A stretch of 64,000 bases of DNA from Avimicrobium caecorum (GCA_904394705.1 CAJFNJ010000004.1:1-64000); one strand, 5' to 3'. Shown: positions 31,382-39,686, counted from the first letter of the stretch. Program-made: numbers and translations. Notes: generated from the sequence alone by a model not told the origin.

Positions 31382-32701
31382 TCAGGCAGCTTCAGCGGTG
31401 GGAGCCGGGGAGAGGAACCAGCCCAGCAGGATTCCCACCAGGGCAGGGCCGACCCAGAGCAGCTCCCGTACAATGGCGGGAATGGAATCCATCAGGAAGG
31501 AAGTCAGTCCGGGGATGGTCATAAAGCCGCCGGTTGCCAGTACCACAATGATGCTGGTGACGCTGGTAAAGGCGATTGCCAGCGGGTAAACCAGCTTCCG
31601 TTTCCGGGCGCCGTCCCAGAAGCTCAGCAGGATCAGGACCAGGGCAGGCGGGTAGATCATGCCCAGCACCGGAACCGAAACAGCCAGAATGGCGCTGAGG
31701 CCGGCATTGGAGATGACCATGCTCACAAAGGCAAAGAAGAACGCCCACTGCCGCTGGGAGAACCGGGGCAGGATCTGGGAGAAATACTCACTGCAGCAGG
31801 AGATCAGGCCGATGCAGGTGTTCAGACAGGCCAGCAGGAAGATGAGTCCCAGCAGGACAATGCCGGCGTTGCCGAACAGATCCCGGGTGATGGCAGTCAG
31901 GGCGGCAGTGCCGTCTGCCAGTTCGCCGTAAGCGCCGCCGGCAATGGCACCCACATGGGCAATGGCGCCGTATACCACCAGGAAGATCAGGCCGGCGATC
32001 CATCCGGCATAGGTGATCTCCTTGACCACGGCAGAGCGTTCGGTCACGCCGCGGTTATTGATATTCATCGCTATGATGATGCCGAAATTCAGCGCGGCGA
32101 TGGCGTCCATGGTCTGGTAGCCGCCCAGGAAGCCCTGGAGCACCGGGGACTGGGCATAGAGGCCATAGGATTCGCCATAGCCGGCGGGAGGAGCCAGCAG
32201 ACAGCCCACAAACATAATGCCGATGAGGATCAGCAGACAGGGAGAAGTGAACCGGCCCAGAAGATGGGTGAGTTTTTCCGGGGACAGGCTGACACAAAAC
32301 GCCATGGCGAAGAAGAGAATGGAATAGATCAGCTGGATCATGGTTTTGGAAGTGTCGCCGGAGAGGAAGGGAGTCACAGCCATTTCAAAGGAAGTGCTGG
32401 CAGTACGGGGGATAGCCAGACAGGGGCCGATGGAGAGGTAGATGAGCAGAGTAAACACCTTCGCAAAGACCGGATGGACTCGCCCGGCAAGTTCATCAAG
32501 GCTGCCGGCATGAGCGACAGCGATAACACCAAGGATGGGGAATCCGATGGCAGTGATGGCAAATCCCAGCATAGCCAGAGGGGTTTTGGTACCAGCCATG
32601 GCGCCGAGATAGGGCGGGAAGATCAGATTGCCGGCTCCAAAGAACATGGAAAAAAGGGTAAGGCCTACCAGCATCCGGTTACGGGTGGACAGTCTGTTCA
32701 T
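31382..32701 (-). CDS. brnQ: branched-chain amino acid:cation symporter
   Basis: A 439-residue membrane protein of the LIVCS (BrnQ) family with about twelve helices. The opening LVGLTLFSMFFGAGNLIFPPYLG and PCLAIPRTASTSFEMA are diagnostic. It imports leucine, isoleucine and valine with sodium or protons. TAGGAGG precedes ATG. It has its own promoter facing away from the small gene at 32932, with palindromic sequences between the two promoters. Confidence 0.93.
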   Translation of the reverse strand: MNRLSTRNRMLVGLTLFSMFFGAGNLIFPPYLGAMAGTKTPLAMLGFAITAIGFPILGVIAVAHAGSLDELAGRVHPVFAKVFTLLIYLSIGPCLAIPRTASTSFEMAVTPFLSGDTSKTMIQLIYSILFFAMAFCVSLSPEKLTHLLGRFTSPCLLILIGIMFVGCLLAPPAGYGESYGLYAQSPVLQGFLGGYQTMDAIAALNFGIIIAMNINNRGVTERSAVVKEITYAGWIAGLIFLVVYGAIAHVGAIAGGAYGELADGTAALTAITRDLFGNAGIVLLGLIFLLACLNTCIGLISCCSEYFSQILPRFSQRQWAFFFAFVSMVISNAGLSAILAVSVPVLGMIYPPALVLILLSFWDGARKRKLVYPLAIAFTSVTSIIVVLATGGFMTIPGLTSFLMDSIPAIVRELLWVGPALVGILLGWFLSPAPTAEAA

Positions 32702-32756
32702 AAAAAACCTCCTATTTGATTTTTGTATAAAGCCAAGTGTGCTCTATTAAAAAACA

Positions 32757-32785
32757 ATCATAGCATAATCCACAAATATTTGCAA
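32757..32785 (-). promoter_or_regulatory. sigma-A promoter of brnQ
   Basis: On the minus strand, TTGCAA (32785-32780), a 17-base spacer and TATGAT (32762-32757), about 55 bases before the ATG. Confidence 0.8.
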
Positions 32786-32828
32786 CTTAGCTAAGAACTG
32801 TTGCTTTATCGCTTAAAATTTTAGCGAT
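32786..32828. promoter_or_regulatory. two palindromes between the divergent brnQ and small-gene promoters
   Basis: CTTAGCTAAG (32786-32795) touches the brnQ -35, and ATCGCTTAAAATTTTAGCGAT (32808-32828) is a palindrome with nine of ten arm pairs. Both contain the core TTAGC/GCTAA or GCTTA, so one regulator could bind both. Confidence 0.5.
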
Positions 32829-32868
32829 GTAAAGCGGTAATTTTATTTAATTTTTACAAAAATTCCTC

Positions 32869-32897
32869 TTTACAAATGAAATCGGCGGTGCTATAAT
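32869..32897 (+). promoter_or_regulatory. strong promoter of the 80-residue unknown gene
   Basis: TTTACA (32869-32874), a 17-base spacer and a perfect TATAAT (32892-32897), followed by a GGAAGGAGAG ribosome site. Confidence 0.85.
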
Positions 32898-32931
32898 AGC
32901 CTCTGGAATTCAGGAAGGAGAGAATTAAATT

Positions 32932-33174
32932 ATGGATCTATTTGAGCAGAAGTTTGTTGAACTGAACTACACCGACAACCGTCCCTCTCACAACGGTGAC
33001 GCAGCCAAGGAATGTGAGAAGCTGATCCGTGCTGAGGAGAGCAAGGGTTGGCAGGCTGGTCAGGTGCTGATCCCCCTCAACGAAACCATGTGCGCTGGCG
33101 GCGTACTGGGCTGTCAGGTGATGTTTGACCGTGCACCTGAGATGCCGATGATCTGTTCTTTTGGTGGTTTTTGA
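32932..33174 (+). CDS. small unknown protein under a strong promoter
   Basis: Encodes 80 residues, acidic, with four cysteines (near 28, 54, 61 and 75) and a C-terminal MICSFGGF. No family is recognised. It has every sign of high expression: near-consensus promoter, strong ribosome binding site and an efficient bidirectional terminator immediately after. Codons are those of abundant proteins nearby. It is monocistronic and divergent from brnQ. A soluble, possibly metal- or redox-related small protein is conceivable from the cysteines, but there is no direct support. Confidence 0.6.
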   Translation: MDLFEQKFVELNYTDNRPSHNGDAAKECEKLIRAEESKGWQAGQVLIPLNETMCAGGVLGCQVMFDRAPEMPMICSFGGF

Positions 33175-33197
33175 TTTTCTCGTACAATAACAAAAAC

Positions 33198-33233
33198 AAA
33201 GGGCTTTCCGAGCAGTCGGAAGGCCCTTTTTGT
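33198..33233. terminator. bidirectional terminator after the small gene
   Basis: AAAGGGC-TTTCCGA pairs with TCGGAA-GGCCCTTT around GCAG, with T tracts on both strands; it also serves corA coming from the right. Confidence 0.86.
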
Positions 33234-33257
33234 TCTATATTTATAAAGGTATCAGAA

Positions 33258-34190
33258 TCAGAGCATCTTCTTGCGGCGGAAATAGAAGAACTCCGCCACC
33301 ACAATGGAAACGCTCAGCAGGATTACAAAGAGGTAGCCATATTTCCACTGGAACATGAGCATATTGGGGAAATTCATGCCGAACCACCCGGCAATGAGGG
33401 TTAGAGGCATGAAGATGGTGGTGACGATGGTAAGGAAGGTCATGACTTTGTTCTGCTGGACCTCAATCTGGGACTGGTACAGTTCCCGGATCTGCAGCAG
33501 ATATTCCTTGAGCATTTCCACATGGCTGTGCAGACGGTCGCAGCGGCTGACAAACAGCTTCCAGCCAGCCAGTTCCCGTTCGTCCAGCTCATGACCGATG
33601 GAGGCCTGCATCTGATCGCCGATATTCATCATCTGCTCATAGAAGGCACGCAGGGAGGTCAGTTCCCGGCGGTAGGCAATGACTGTGGCATAGAAGGAAT
33701 CCGGAATCCGGCGCAGCAGGTTCTCCTCGATTTTCGCCAGCTTGTCCTCCAGGCGTTCCAGATCCAGGGCATCGTCCTCAATGAGCGATTCCAGCAGGGT
33801 CTGTATCAGATAGGAGAGGGTACAGCGTCCCAGAGGCGTCTTTTCCAGCGACTTCATAAAGGGCAGCAGGAAGCCGCTGTCCTCGATCAGGATCAGACGG
33901 TCCTCGTCCAGATAGAAGCCGATCTGCTTTTCCGAGAGATTGCCGGAGGTGCGCCGTGGTACCCGGATAATTCCCTGGGTGCAGTCACTGAATGCCTCGA
34001 GCTTGCAGGCAGAGTGATGCTGCAGGTTGCGGATAAAGCCGGTTTTATGGGGAATGGTTTTTTCGTTGGAGAATTCCTCCAGGGTCATCACACAGACCTG
34101 ACGGTCACTGGGGGAAGATTTGTCCATTTCCCGGGCATCCCGGATCTGATGCAGGTCCCCTTTTTCCAGATTGAGCAGATACTGCTGCAT
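33258..34190 (-). CDS. CorA family magnesium transporter
   Basis: Encodes 310 residues: a cytoplasmic alpha/beta domain, a long helical stalk (about 130-245) and two C-terminal membrane helices. The pore signature GMN is in FGMNFPN between them, and a basic RRKK tail closes the protein. It forms pentameric channels for magnesium or other divalent cations. It lies 30 bases downstream of the radical SAM gene and is probably cotranscribed. The same window has mgtE, giving two magnesium systems. Confidence 0.9.
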   Translation of the reverse strand: MQQYLLNLEKGDLHQIRDAREMDKSSPSDRQVCVMTLEEFSNEKTIPHKTGFIRNLQHHSACKLEAFSDCTQGIIRVPRRTSGNLSEKQIGFYLDEDRLILIEDSGFLLPFMKSLEKTPLGRCTLSYLIQTLLESLIEDDALDLERLEDKLAKIEENLLRRIPDSFYATVIAYRRELTSLRAFYEQMMNIGDQMQASIGHELDERELAGWKLFVSRCDRLHSHVEMLKEYLLQIRELYQSQIEVQQNKVMTFLTIVTTIFMPLTLIAGWFGMNFPNMLMFQWKYGYLFVILLSVSIVVAEFFYFRRKKML

Positions 34191-34220
34191 GATTACTGAT
34201 CCCTCACTTTATTTGTCGGT

Positions 34221-35123
34221 TCAAAGCCCCTGATAGTCAAAGGCCGGGATAAAACTCTCCGCCGCTGTACCGCCTTCCTGGATAAAGGCATTTTCCACAC
34301 CCAGGGAGAGGGCATAGCGGATCAGACGGTCATATTCATGGCGGGTGACTTTCCGGTTGATCTCCGGGAAGTCTGCAACCTGGGGCAGGGGAGTATACTG
34401 ATTCATCAGACTCAGCCAGACCCGGTCGCCATAGGTTTCATAGACATATTTTACCACAGCTTTGGCGTTTTGAACATGACCGGGCAGCAAAAGATGCCGG
34501 ACAATGACGCCGGAGGTCATCATACCGGAGTCATCATAGCGGGCTTCGGGCTGCTGCCGGACCATCTCAGCCAGGGCTGCCCGGGCAACCTCCGGATAAT
34601 CCGCCGCCCGGGAGTACCGCTCCGCCGGTTCGGACTGCATGTATTTGAAATCGGTGAGGTAGATGTCCACAATTCCCCCCAGGCTGCGGAGGGTCTCCAC
34701 GCTCTCATAGCCGCCGCAGTTGTAGACAATGGGGATGGAGAGCCCCTTTGTCCGGGCGAGGGTTACCGCCTCGATGATCTGCGGGGTATAGTGGGTGGGG
34801 GTGACCAGGTTGATGTTGGCGGCCTTCTGCTGCTGGAGCTCCAGGAAGATCTCCGCCAGGTGTTCCACTGAGATGGGTTTGCCCACCTGGGCCCGGGCGA
34901 TGGAGTAGTTCTGGCAGTAGACACAGCGCAGCGGACAGCCGCTGAAAAAGACGGCGCCGGAGCCGGTCTCTCCGGAGATGCAGGGCTCTTCCCAGAGGTG
35001 CAGGGCAGCCCGTGCGGCATAGATTCCTGGCTCTGCCACACCGCAGTAGCCGGGAGTACCGCCGGCACGGTCAGCGCCGCATTGCCGGGGACAGAGCCGG
35101 CAGCCATTGGACAGTTGGGTCAT
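34221..35123 (-). CDS. radical SAM protein, pyruvate formate-lyase activating enzyme-related
   Basis: Encodes 300 residues. The SAM-binding iron-sulfur cysteines are Cys63, Cys67 and Cys70 in SGCPLRCVYCQNY. An N-terminal CRLCPRQCGADR segment supplies further cysteines (8, 11, 15 and 27). It matches the COG1313-type proteins often annotated as PflA-related. The target is unknown; no glycyl-radical enzyme is nearby. GGAGG precedes ATG. It sits upstream of corA in one unit. The extra N-terminal cysteines suggest an auxiliary cluster or zinc site. Confidence 0.83.
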   Translation of the reverse strand: MTQLSNGCRLCPRQCGADRAGGTPGYCGVAEPGIYAARAALHLWEEPCISGETGSGAVFFSGCPLRCVYCQNYSIARAQVGKPISVEHLAEIFLELQQQKAANINLVTPTHYTPQIIEAVTLARTKGLSIPIVYNCGGYESVETLRSLGGIVDIYLTDFKYMQSEPAERYSRAADYPEVARAALAEMVRQQPEARYDDSGMMTSGVIVRHLLLPGHVQNAKAVVKYVYETYGDRVWLSLMNQYTPLPQVADFPEINRKVTRHEYDRLIRYALSLGVENAFIQEGGTAAESFIPAFDYQGL

Positions 35124-35138
35124 AAGGGGATTCCTCCG

Positions 35139-35172
35139 TATAAAATCCCCGGACCAGAAGCAGTCCGGGGAG
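35139..35172 (-). terminator. terminator of the GyrI-like gene
   Basis: On the minus strand TCCCCGGAC pairs with GTCCGGGGA over eight bases, followed by TTTTATAC. It lies between the GyrI-like stop and the radical SAM start. Confidence 0.6.
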
Positions 35173-35228
35173 AATGGATCAAACGATCAGGGTTTATTTT
35201 CGGGGAGAGGATAGCTTCTATCCGGGGT

Positions 35229-35861
35229 TTATGCCTTTTTGATCGGATGCCGGATCACAGTCTTCCATTTTTCCGGGGCAACCTTTCTGGCATCCGAGAG
35301 ATAGATCTCATGGTGCAGCCGGTCCATGCTCAGATCATTGGCATAGCCATGCTCTTTCAGATAGGCGTCCATCTGTGCAACCGTAGCCGGTTCGTCATCA
35401 AAGGGACCCAGATGCATGATCTGTACGCACAGCCCCTCCTCGATGGTGAGATACTCGGCTGCCGAGCAGTCCAGCTTCTTCTTTTTGGTGGCTGTTTCCA
35501 CCGCCCAGTCAAAGTCCGCTTTGGAAATGAAATCGGGCAGACGGATCACAGAGATCCAGTTGAAGCTGGATTTGTCCGTATAATCGACGCCTTCCATGCC
35601 GTCCTGCCACCAGAAGCCTTCCAGCGGAGGAACAACATATTCAATGAATCCTTCGATTTTGTGATCGGTTTTATAGCTCATTTTCAGAGTATAGGCGACG
35701 GCATACAGAATGCTGACTGCCTGCTGGTATGCCCCGTCCTCTTCATTCGGGTCGCCCTTGCCACGGACAGCGATATAGTTCGCCCTGGGAACATTCACGA
35801 TTTCCGGCTTGTTCTTGGGCATATAGAATTCCTTGTATTCTTTCTTGAAATCAAAAGCCAT
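35229..35861 (-). CDS. GyrI-like (SOUL/AraC effector-binding fold) protein
   Basis: Encodes 210 residues with the GyrI-like small-molecule-binding domain: PRANYIAVRGKGDPNE early, PLEGFWW, and the closing LHHEIYLSDARKVAPEKWKTVIRHPIK, typical of the stand-alone family. These proteins bind hydrophobic or drug-like ligands; some hydrolyse small toxins, and in regulators the same domain senses multidrugs. There is no DNA-binding domain. GGAGG precedes ATG by a few bases. It lies 77 bases downstream of rlmD and may share its transcript. Confidence 0.85.
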   Translation of the reverse strand: MAFDFKKEYKEFYMPKNKPEIVNVPRANYIAVRGKGDPNEEDGAYQQAVSILYAVAYTLKMSYKTDHKIEGFIEYVVPPLEGFWWQDGMEGVDYTDKSSFNWISVIRLPDFISKADFDWAVETATKKKKLDCSAAEYLTIEEGLCVQIMHLGPFDDEPATVAQMDAYLKEHGYANDLSMDRLHHEIYLSDARKVAPEKWKTVIRHPIKKA

Positions 35862-35938
35862 GGCTTACCTCCGAAACGTTCAGTTTTGATACAGAGCAGA
35901 GCTGAAGCTGCCGATTCAGGTGCGGCAAGGGATTCGGT

Positions 35939-37297
35939 TTATTCCTTGGTTCTGGTCATCAGAGCCACGCATTCCACATGAGCCGTGCGGGGGAACATAT
36001 CCACCGCCTGCAGACGGCAGGGAGTGAAGCCCAGCTCCTTGAGGATAGCGGCGTCCCGGGCAAGGGTGGCGCTGTTGCAGGATACATACACCAGCCGGTC
36101 GGGGTTCATCTCGGCGATGGTGTGCAGCAGATCCGGGCTGCAGCCCTTCCGGGGCGGGTCAATGATGACCACATTGGGCCGGATGCCCTCCTTTGCCAGG
36201 GTCTGGGCCGCCTGAGCCGCGTCGCCGCAGAGGAACCGCGCATTCTCGATGCCGTTCTTCCGGGCGTTCTGGGTGGCGTTTTCCACTGCCTCCCGGACAA
36301 TCTCCACGCCGATCACCTCTTTGACCTGGTGGGCCAGGCTCAGTCCGATGGTACCGGCGCCGCAGTAGAGATCCAGCAGGACATCATCCGGGGTCAGCTG
36401 GGCAAACTCCCCGGCAATGCGGTAGAGCTGCTCAGCACCGTCGTGGTTGATCTGATAGAATGCCATGGGGGAGATGTCAAACCGCACGCCGCACAGGGTA
36501 TCGGTGATATGATCCTTTCCGTAGATCAACCGGCTCTTTTTGCCGAGGATCACATTGGTGCGCTCCCGGTTGATGTTGAGCATGATGCTTGCAAGTTCCG
36601 GGAACTGTTCGGTGATGCGGTTGACAAACTGGCTGCAGTGGGGCAGTTCCGAGCCGTTGAGAACCAGGCAGAGCATCAGTTCTCCCGAAACAGCACCCTG
36701 CCGCAGATAGACATGACGCACCAGACCGGTCCCGGTTTCCTCATCATAGACGGGGATATGATACCGGTCCAGGAACTGTTCCACAAAGCGCAGGATCTCG
36801 CCGAATACCGGCGGCTGCAGGGCACAGTCCTCATAGGGGATCACCCGGTGGGAACGGCTGGCAAAGAATCCGCCCCGGACACCGGTTTCGGTCTGGGTCA
36901 GGGGATACTGGGCCTTATTGCGGTAGCCGTCCACAGCAGGGGAGGGCAGCAGTGGATGCTCCTCCAGCTCAATGCCGCCGATCCGGCGCATATTTTCATA
37001 GACAATGCGGTTCTTCAGCCGGCATTCCTCGTCATACCGGATATGGCGCAGGCTGCATCCGCCGCACTTCTTGTAGACCGGGCAGTCCGGTTCGATCCGC
37101 ATGGGAGAAGGGGTGAGGATCTCCTCAATGATGCCATAGCAGAGATTTTTCTGCACCTTGACGATCCGGACGCTGAGCTTGTCCCCGACAGCGCTCATAG
37201 GGACAAAGACAGCCATGCCCTCATGGCGTCCGACTCCCATGGCTTCCGCAGTCAGGTCGACAATTTCCAGGGTAATGATGTCATTTTTGCTCAGCAT
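35939..37297 (-). CDS. rlmD: 23S rRNA (uracil-C5)-methyltransferase
   Basis: Encodes 452 residues of the RumA/TrmA family. A TRAM domain (about 1-60) is followed by an iron-sulfur motif with Cys72, Cys78, Cys81 and Cys158, then the SAM fold with LDLYCGAGTIGL, DPPRKGC and the catalytic VSCNSATLARD. It methylates a uridine in 23S rRNA (position 1939 by analogy; some Firmicutes relatives do both 747 and 1939). ATG 37297 is chosen because GGAG lies seven bases upstream; a longer frame to 37354 lacks a site. It is transcribed from an extended -10 promoter. Confidence 0.88.
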   Translation of the reverse strand: MLSKNDIITLEIVDLTAEAMGVGRHEGMAVFVPMSAVGDKLSVRIVKVQKNLCYGIIEEILTPSPMRIEPDCPVYKKCGGCSLRHIRYDEECRLKNRIVYENMRRIGGIELEEHPLLPSPAVDGYRNKAQYPLTQTETGVRGGFFASRSHRVIPYEDCALQPPVFGEILRFVEQFLDRYHIPVYDEETGTGLVRHVYLRQGAVSGELMLCLVLNGSELPHCSQFVNRITEQFPELASIMLNINRERTNVILGKKSRLIYGKDHITDTLCGVRFDISPMAFYQINHDGAEQLYRIAGEFAQLTPDDVLLDLYCGAGTIGLSLAHQVKEVIGVEIVREAVENATQNARKNGIENARFLCGDAAQAAQTLAKEGIRPNVVIIDPPRKGCSPDLLHTIAEMNPDRLVYVSCNSATLARDAAILKELGFTPCRLQAVDMFPRTAHVECVALMTRTKE

Positions 37298-37367
37298 GGT
37301 TTCACTCCGTTTCTCTTGGCTCCCGCAGAGGATCTGGCGGGGGCCGGGACTCAATTTGTATATTGAA

Positions 37368-37396
37368 ATTATACCATAAATCCGGCTGTACTTCCA
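37368..37396 (-). promoter_or_regulatory. extended -10 promoter of rlmD
   Basis: On the minus strand TGGAAG, a 17-base spacer and TATAAT preceded by TGG, the extended -10 element that tolerates a weak -35. Confidence 0.68.
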
Positions 37397-37416
37397 GCCC
37401 GTCCGCCTCTGGAAAA

Positions 37417-37447
37417 CGAAAAAACCGCCTGAAAAGGCGGTTTTCTG
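37417..37447. terminator. terminator of the second degV gene
   Basis: AAAACCGCC pairs with GGCGGTTTT over six bases; on the minus strand it is followed by TTTTTCG. Confidence 0.8.
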
Positions 37448-37471
37448 GTATATTTCCCCGGGAGGGGGATA

Positions 37472-38350
37472 TTACTTTGCGTCCGAACGGGTACCGAAGA
37501 AGACAACGGCAATGGTGCCGGGGCCGGTATGACAGCCGACTACCGGACCGATGGAACTGTACCGGATCTCGCCGACCTTGTAGTTCTTCTTGATGGTTTC
37601 CGCCAGCTTTTTGGCCTCTTCCGGCGCGCCGGCATGGGTGATGTAGATCACATCCAGATTGTCGGCGTCCTCCAGATGCCGGGCCAGTGCCGCATAGACA
37701 TTGTTCTTGCCCCGCACCTTTTCCTGGGTGATCAGCTTGCCTTCGCTGTTCAGATCAATGATCGGCTTGATGCCCAGCGCAGTACCCACCACGGCTCCGG
37801 CAGCGGAAAGGCGTCCGCCCCGGTACAGATGGCCCAGATCGTCCACCGAGATCCAGTGGCAGACCCGGCGTTTGTTCTCCTCCAGCCAGTCCCGGGCGTC
37901 CTCAATGGAACAGCCGGCTTCCCGCATTTTTACCACCGGTTCGATCAGAGCTGCCACACCGCAGCAGGCACAGAGGGTGTCCACCACAAACAGCTTCTGT
38001 CCGGGATAGCGCTCCCGCAGATCCTCCGCCACCAGCTGGGCCGAGGCACAGGTGCCGCTCAGTCCCGAAGTGAAGGCAATGTACAGCACATCCTTGCCCT
38101 GGCGCAGCAGAGCCTCCAGGGCATCTTCGATCCGGCCCGGGTTGGGCTGGGAAGTTCCCACTACGGCCTTGGTGTTGCGCAGGGTGGCATAGAGCTCCTC
38201 CGCGGTCAGTTCCCGCTCGTCCGGATAGGAGAGGTATTCTTTTCCGTCAATGGAAAAGCTCAGCGGGATAAATCCGTCTATATGCATCGCGTCATACTGC
38301 TCCTGAGTCAGATCGGCGCTGGAATCCACAACAATGGCAAATCGCTCCAT
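37472..38350 (-). CDS. DegV family fatty-acid-binding protein (second copy)
   Basis: Encodes 292 residues with DegV marks: VVDSSADLTQEQYD, VGTSQPNPGRIEDAL, IAFTSGLSGTCASAQ and DLGHLYRGGRLS. As FakB-like proteins do, it should bind a fatty acid for phosphorylation and incorporation. ATG 38350 is preferred because AGGAG is close upstream; the frame extends to 38452 without a site. It has its own promoter containing a perfect inverted repeat in the spacer. It differs enough from the copy at 8.3-9.2 kb to suggest different ligands rather than recent duplication. Confidence 0.86.
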   Translation of the reverse strand: MERFAIVVDSSADLTQEQYDAMHIDGFIPLSFSIDGKEYLSYPDERELTAEELYATLRNTKAVVGTSQPNPGRIEDALEALLRQGKDVLYIAFTSGLSGTCASAQLVAEDLRERYPGQKLFVVDTLCACCGVAALIEPVVKMREAGCSIEDARDWLEENKRRVCHWISVDDLGHLYRGGRLSAAGAVVGTALGIKPIIDLNSEGKLITQEKVRGKNNVYAALARHLEDADNLDVIYITHAGAPEEAKKLAETIKKNYKVGEIRYSSIGPVVGCHTGPGTIAVVFFGTRSDAK

Positions 38351-38383
38351 AAGTTCTCCTTTCAGCATTTGAAATCTATCCTG

Positions 38384-38413
38384 ATTGTAACACACGTTAC
38401 AGGGCTTTTGCAA
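38384..38413 (-). promoter_or_regulatory. promoter of the second degV gene with operator-like repeat
   Basis: On the minus strand TTGCAA, an 18-base spacer and TACAAT. The perfect inverted repeat TGTAAC-N4-GTTACA (38386-38401) fills the spacer and overlaps the -10, the place a repressor would bind. Confidence 0.68.
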
Positions 38414-38448
38414 ATCTTTTCGACCATATTTTTCAAATGCAGACAGAT

Positions 38449-38700
38449 TCACTCCTGAAAATCCTTCCGCCAGACCGCTTCACAGAGCATGGCTGAAAGG
38501 CATCCCGCCCCCAGGGAGGACCAGGAGGCTTCCAGCAGTCCCTCGGACAGGGCTAGATAGCGCAGATACTGTTCCCCGGCGGCGAGATACCCATAGAGGG
38601 CGGACAGGAACAGACAGACCACTGCCAGCAGAAGGCTGCCCAGCAGGATCAGCCGGGTATAGGCAGTGAGGGAATAGAAATGTTCAAGGAGGAATTTCAT
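38449..38700 (-). CDS. small unknown membrane protein
   Basis: Encodes 83 residues with one or two membrane helices (about 13-38, then a weaker one near 55-72) and a charged end WRKDFQE. No family is recognised. ATG 38700 follows a GGAAAGGGG-type site about eight bases upstream; an in-frame ATG at 38724 is an alternative. It lies just upstream of the second degV gene on the same strand, though that gene has its own promoter. Confidence 0.45.
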   Translation of the reverse strand: MKFLLEHFYSLTAYTRLILLGSLLLAVVCLFLSALYGYLAAGEQYLRYLALSEGLLEASWSSLGAGCLSAMLCEAVWRKDFQE

Positions 38701-38819
38701 GGACAGAACCCCTTTCCGGATCAAATCAATACTTCTATCATAGCGGGAAGTCCGGCCCGGGGAAAGAGGGGAGATGCCGGAAGGAAAACTGGAAACAGAC
38801 GGCAGGAGTGCTGACAGGT

Positions 38820-38856
38820 TTTACAGCTGTAAACCGCAGAGCGAAGCCGGTATAAT
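38820..38856 (+). promoter_or_regulatory. TATAAT box with a CopY/BlaI-type palindrome in the -35 region
   Basis: TTTACAGCTGTAAA (38820-38833) is a perfect palindrome containing TACANNTGTA, the core bound by CopY and BlaI/MecI repressors. A perfect TATAAT lies at 38851-38856, so the palindrome's right half covers the -35 position. Confidence 0.5.
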
Positions 38857-38883
38857 GGAGAGGAAAGAGGGAGGTGCATCAAT

Positions 38884-39105
38884 ATGCAGAATACCAGTTC
38901 CAGACGGCTGACAGCCGAAGTGACCCATATCCCCGGAACCGGGTGGAACGGATTGCGGGTTTCTGACCCATTGGGGGGACAGGAGGCATGCTGGGAAGAT
39001 CTGACCGAGGACGAAACCAGACTGCTGAAACTGGCAGCGGATATGGAACATACGGAGGTTGCCTGGATTCATTTACAGGATCTGATCGAAGATCTGCTGG
39101 ATTAA
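38884..39105 (+). CDS. small unknown soluble protein
   Basis: Encodes 73 residues, acidic, with a tryptophan-containing middle and the ending LQDLIEDLLD. No cysteine pair and no recognised domain. It has a proper TATAAT, a GGGAGG ribosome site and lies 112 bases before nrdR, which has its own promoter. The palindrome in the promoter suggests regulation by a CopY/BlaI-like repressor, none of which is encoded in the window. Confidence 0.5.
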   Translation: MQNTSSRRLTAEVTHIPGTGWNGLRVSDPLGGQEACWEDLTEDETRLLKLAADMEHTEVAWIHLQDLIEDLLD

Positions 39106-39127
39106 AGGAAAAATTTTCATGAAACAG

Positions 39128-39156
39128 TTGTACAGCTTTCCGCCCTGTGATATACT
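39128..39156 (+). promoter_or_regulatory. sigma-A promoter of nrdR
   Basis: TTGTAC (39128-39133), a 17-base spacer and TATACT (39151-39156). No pair of NrdR boxes (ACACTATATATAGTGT-like) is seen here. Confidence 0.78.
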
Positions 39157-39217
39157 TTTTGAGAAAGCTTCAGACAAGTGAGCAAGAGATCAACAGGGAA
39201 GAATAGGAAGGCAGACT

Positions 39218-39679
39218 ATGAAATGTCCTTTTTGCGGATATACAGAAAGCAAAGTCGTGGACTCCCGTCCCACTGATGACAGCGAACGCATCCGGCGGCG
39301 CCGGGAATGTCTGCGCTGTCAGAAGCGGTTTACTACATATGAGGTAGTGGAAACCGTTCCCATCATCGTCATTAAAAAGAATGGAATGCAGGAACCCTTT
39401 GACCGGGAAAAACTGCTGCGCGGTGTTCTGCGTGCCTGTGAAAAGCGTCCGGTACCGGTGGAAAAGCTGGAAAAGCTGGTGACCGATATCGAAACAGAAC
39501 TGCAGAATTCCATGCAGCGGGAAGTTACCTCTGAGACCATTGGTGAGCTGGCTCTGGCAGCTCTGCGGGAAGTGGATGAAGTGGCTTATGTCCGTTTTGC
39601 ATCTGTTTACCGGCGTTTCAAGGATATCGATTCGTTCCTGGAGGAACTGGAAAAACTCCGGGATTCCCATGAAAATTAA
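39218..39679 (+). CDS. nrdR: transcriptional regulator NrdR
   Basis: The 153-residue repressor of ribonucleotide reductase genes. It has a zinc ribbon with Cys3, Cys6, Cys31 and Cys34, the KVVDSRPTDD and RRRRECLRC segments that are almost invariant, and an ATP-cone domain (about 46-136) that senses ATP and dATP. It is monocistronic with its own promoter and terminator. Targets (nrd genes) are outside this window. Confidence 0.96.
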   Translation: MKCPFCGYTESKVVDSRPTDDSERIRRRRECLRCQKRFTTYEVVETVPIIVIKKNGMQEPFDREKLLRGVLRACEKRPVPVEKLEKLVTDIETELQNSMQREVTSETIGELALAALREVDEVAYVRFASVYRRFKDIDSFLEELEKLRDSHEN

Positions 39680-39686
39680 ACACAAA

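Noticed and set aside
35978..37366. A 462-codon plus-strand open frame opposite rlmD
   Set aside because: rlmD shows iron-sulfur and methyltransferase motifs on the minus strand, and the opposing frame has no recognisable domain or start signal.
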